Shown here piece by piece: positions 63,905-64,000 of a stretch of 64,000 nucleotides of DNA (positions are counted from its first letter, which is position 1; each line of letters starts with the position of its first letter). The stretch spans positions 21,001 through 85,000 of the forward strand of contig JAKCPI010006239.1 in NCBI GenBank assembly GCA_023213315.1. The letters run 5' to 3'. The notes under the pieces were generated by a model. That model was not told where the DNA came from. It saw only the letters and a program-made list of their open reading frames with translations, and ran no database searches. This stretch comes from Euborellia annulipes. Lineage: Eukaryota > Arthropoda > Insecta > Dermaptera > Anisolabididae. A program made the translations under genes and the position numbers.

Positions 63905-64000
63905 TAAAAAATCTGGTGTGACTGGCGCACAGCACACAACTTTCTCTTACCCTTCGGTAAGAGAAAGTTGTGCACCGTGCTGGTCACACCAGATTTTTTG
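63905..64000 (+). mobile_element. H-family hairpin at the window end (H24)
   Basis: A complete hairpin follows H23 directly, the same head-to-tail arrangement as at 11016-11581; the window ends within this copy. Confidence 0.75.

Noticed and set aside
10960..64000. Repeated IWCDWRTAHNFLLPSVIESC-type peptides as a protein family
   Set aside because: Every instance is the H hairpin read in one frame. They end in low-complexity sequence and show no codon-level conservation.

Overview
This is an AT-rich, repeat-dense stretch of an animal nuclear genome. The evidence is introns, tRNA-derived SINEs, non-LTR retrotransposons, Penelope-like fragments, hAT-type elements with 8-bp target duplications, Helentron/HINE-like ends and long microsatellites. 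There is no bacterial or viral gene organisation. I cannot name the species; an arthropod-like invertebrate is a guess from the mix of repeats.

Host genes. Two paralogous five-exon genes lie on the minus strand at 8041-10851 and 19169-27043. Each encodes a predicted small secreted protein (188 and 186 aa), with a signal-peptide exon, the same exon phases and a TATA box just upstream. I do not recognise the family. Copies of their 3' flanks at about 556-835 and 29730-30020 suggest a decayed tandem array. Two further possible coding exons on the plus strand (50518-50610, 58638-58813) may belong to another gene.

Mobile DNA. The commonest component is a repeat I call the H family. It starts with an imperfect 90-bp hairpin (TCTGGTGTGAC...GTCACACCAGA) and ends with an AT-rich palindrome bounded by TACTTTCTCT and AGAGAAAGTA. 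It encodes no protein, and most copies carry a 14-bp palindrome that matches an RFX X-box. Its ends are fixed by three insertions: into a retrotransposon ORF2 (35429-36420), into a hAT-like MITE (about 45052-45768), and into the upstream region of gene 1, where gene 2 preserves the uninterrupted sequence. Helentron/HINE-like elements have inserted in the loops of H palindromes; one of them contains a 17-copy, 117-bp minisatellite (14800-16760).

Other landmarks. A nearly intact 7-kb non-LTR retrotransposon (34098-41065, minus, 12-bp target duplication) has ORF1, ORF2 and RNase H, split only by an H copy that itself contains a SINE. A second, 5'-truncated non-LTR element lies at 59855-60925. 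Intron 2 of gene 2 holds a 324-bp tandem array and a Harbinger-like TIR element with a SINE inside. A 1.4-kb hAT-like element at 31126-32534 is mostly one giant palindrome. Several fold-back elements occur, two of them with hammerhead-ribozyme-like motifs, and one carries a tRNA-like sequence in both arms. The right half (41-64 kb) is mostly intergenic repeat debris.
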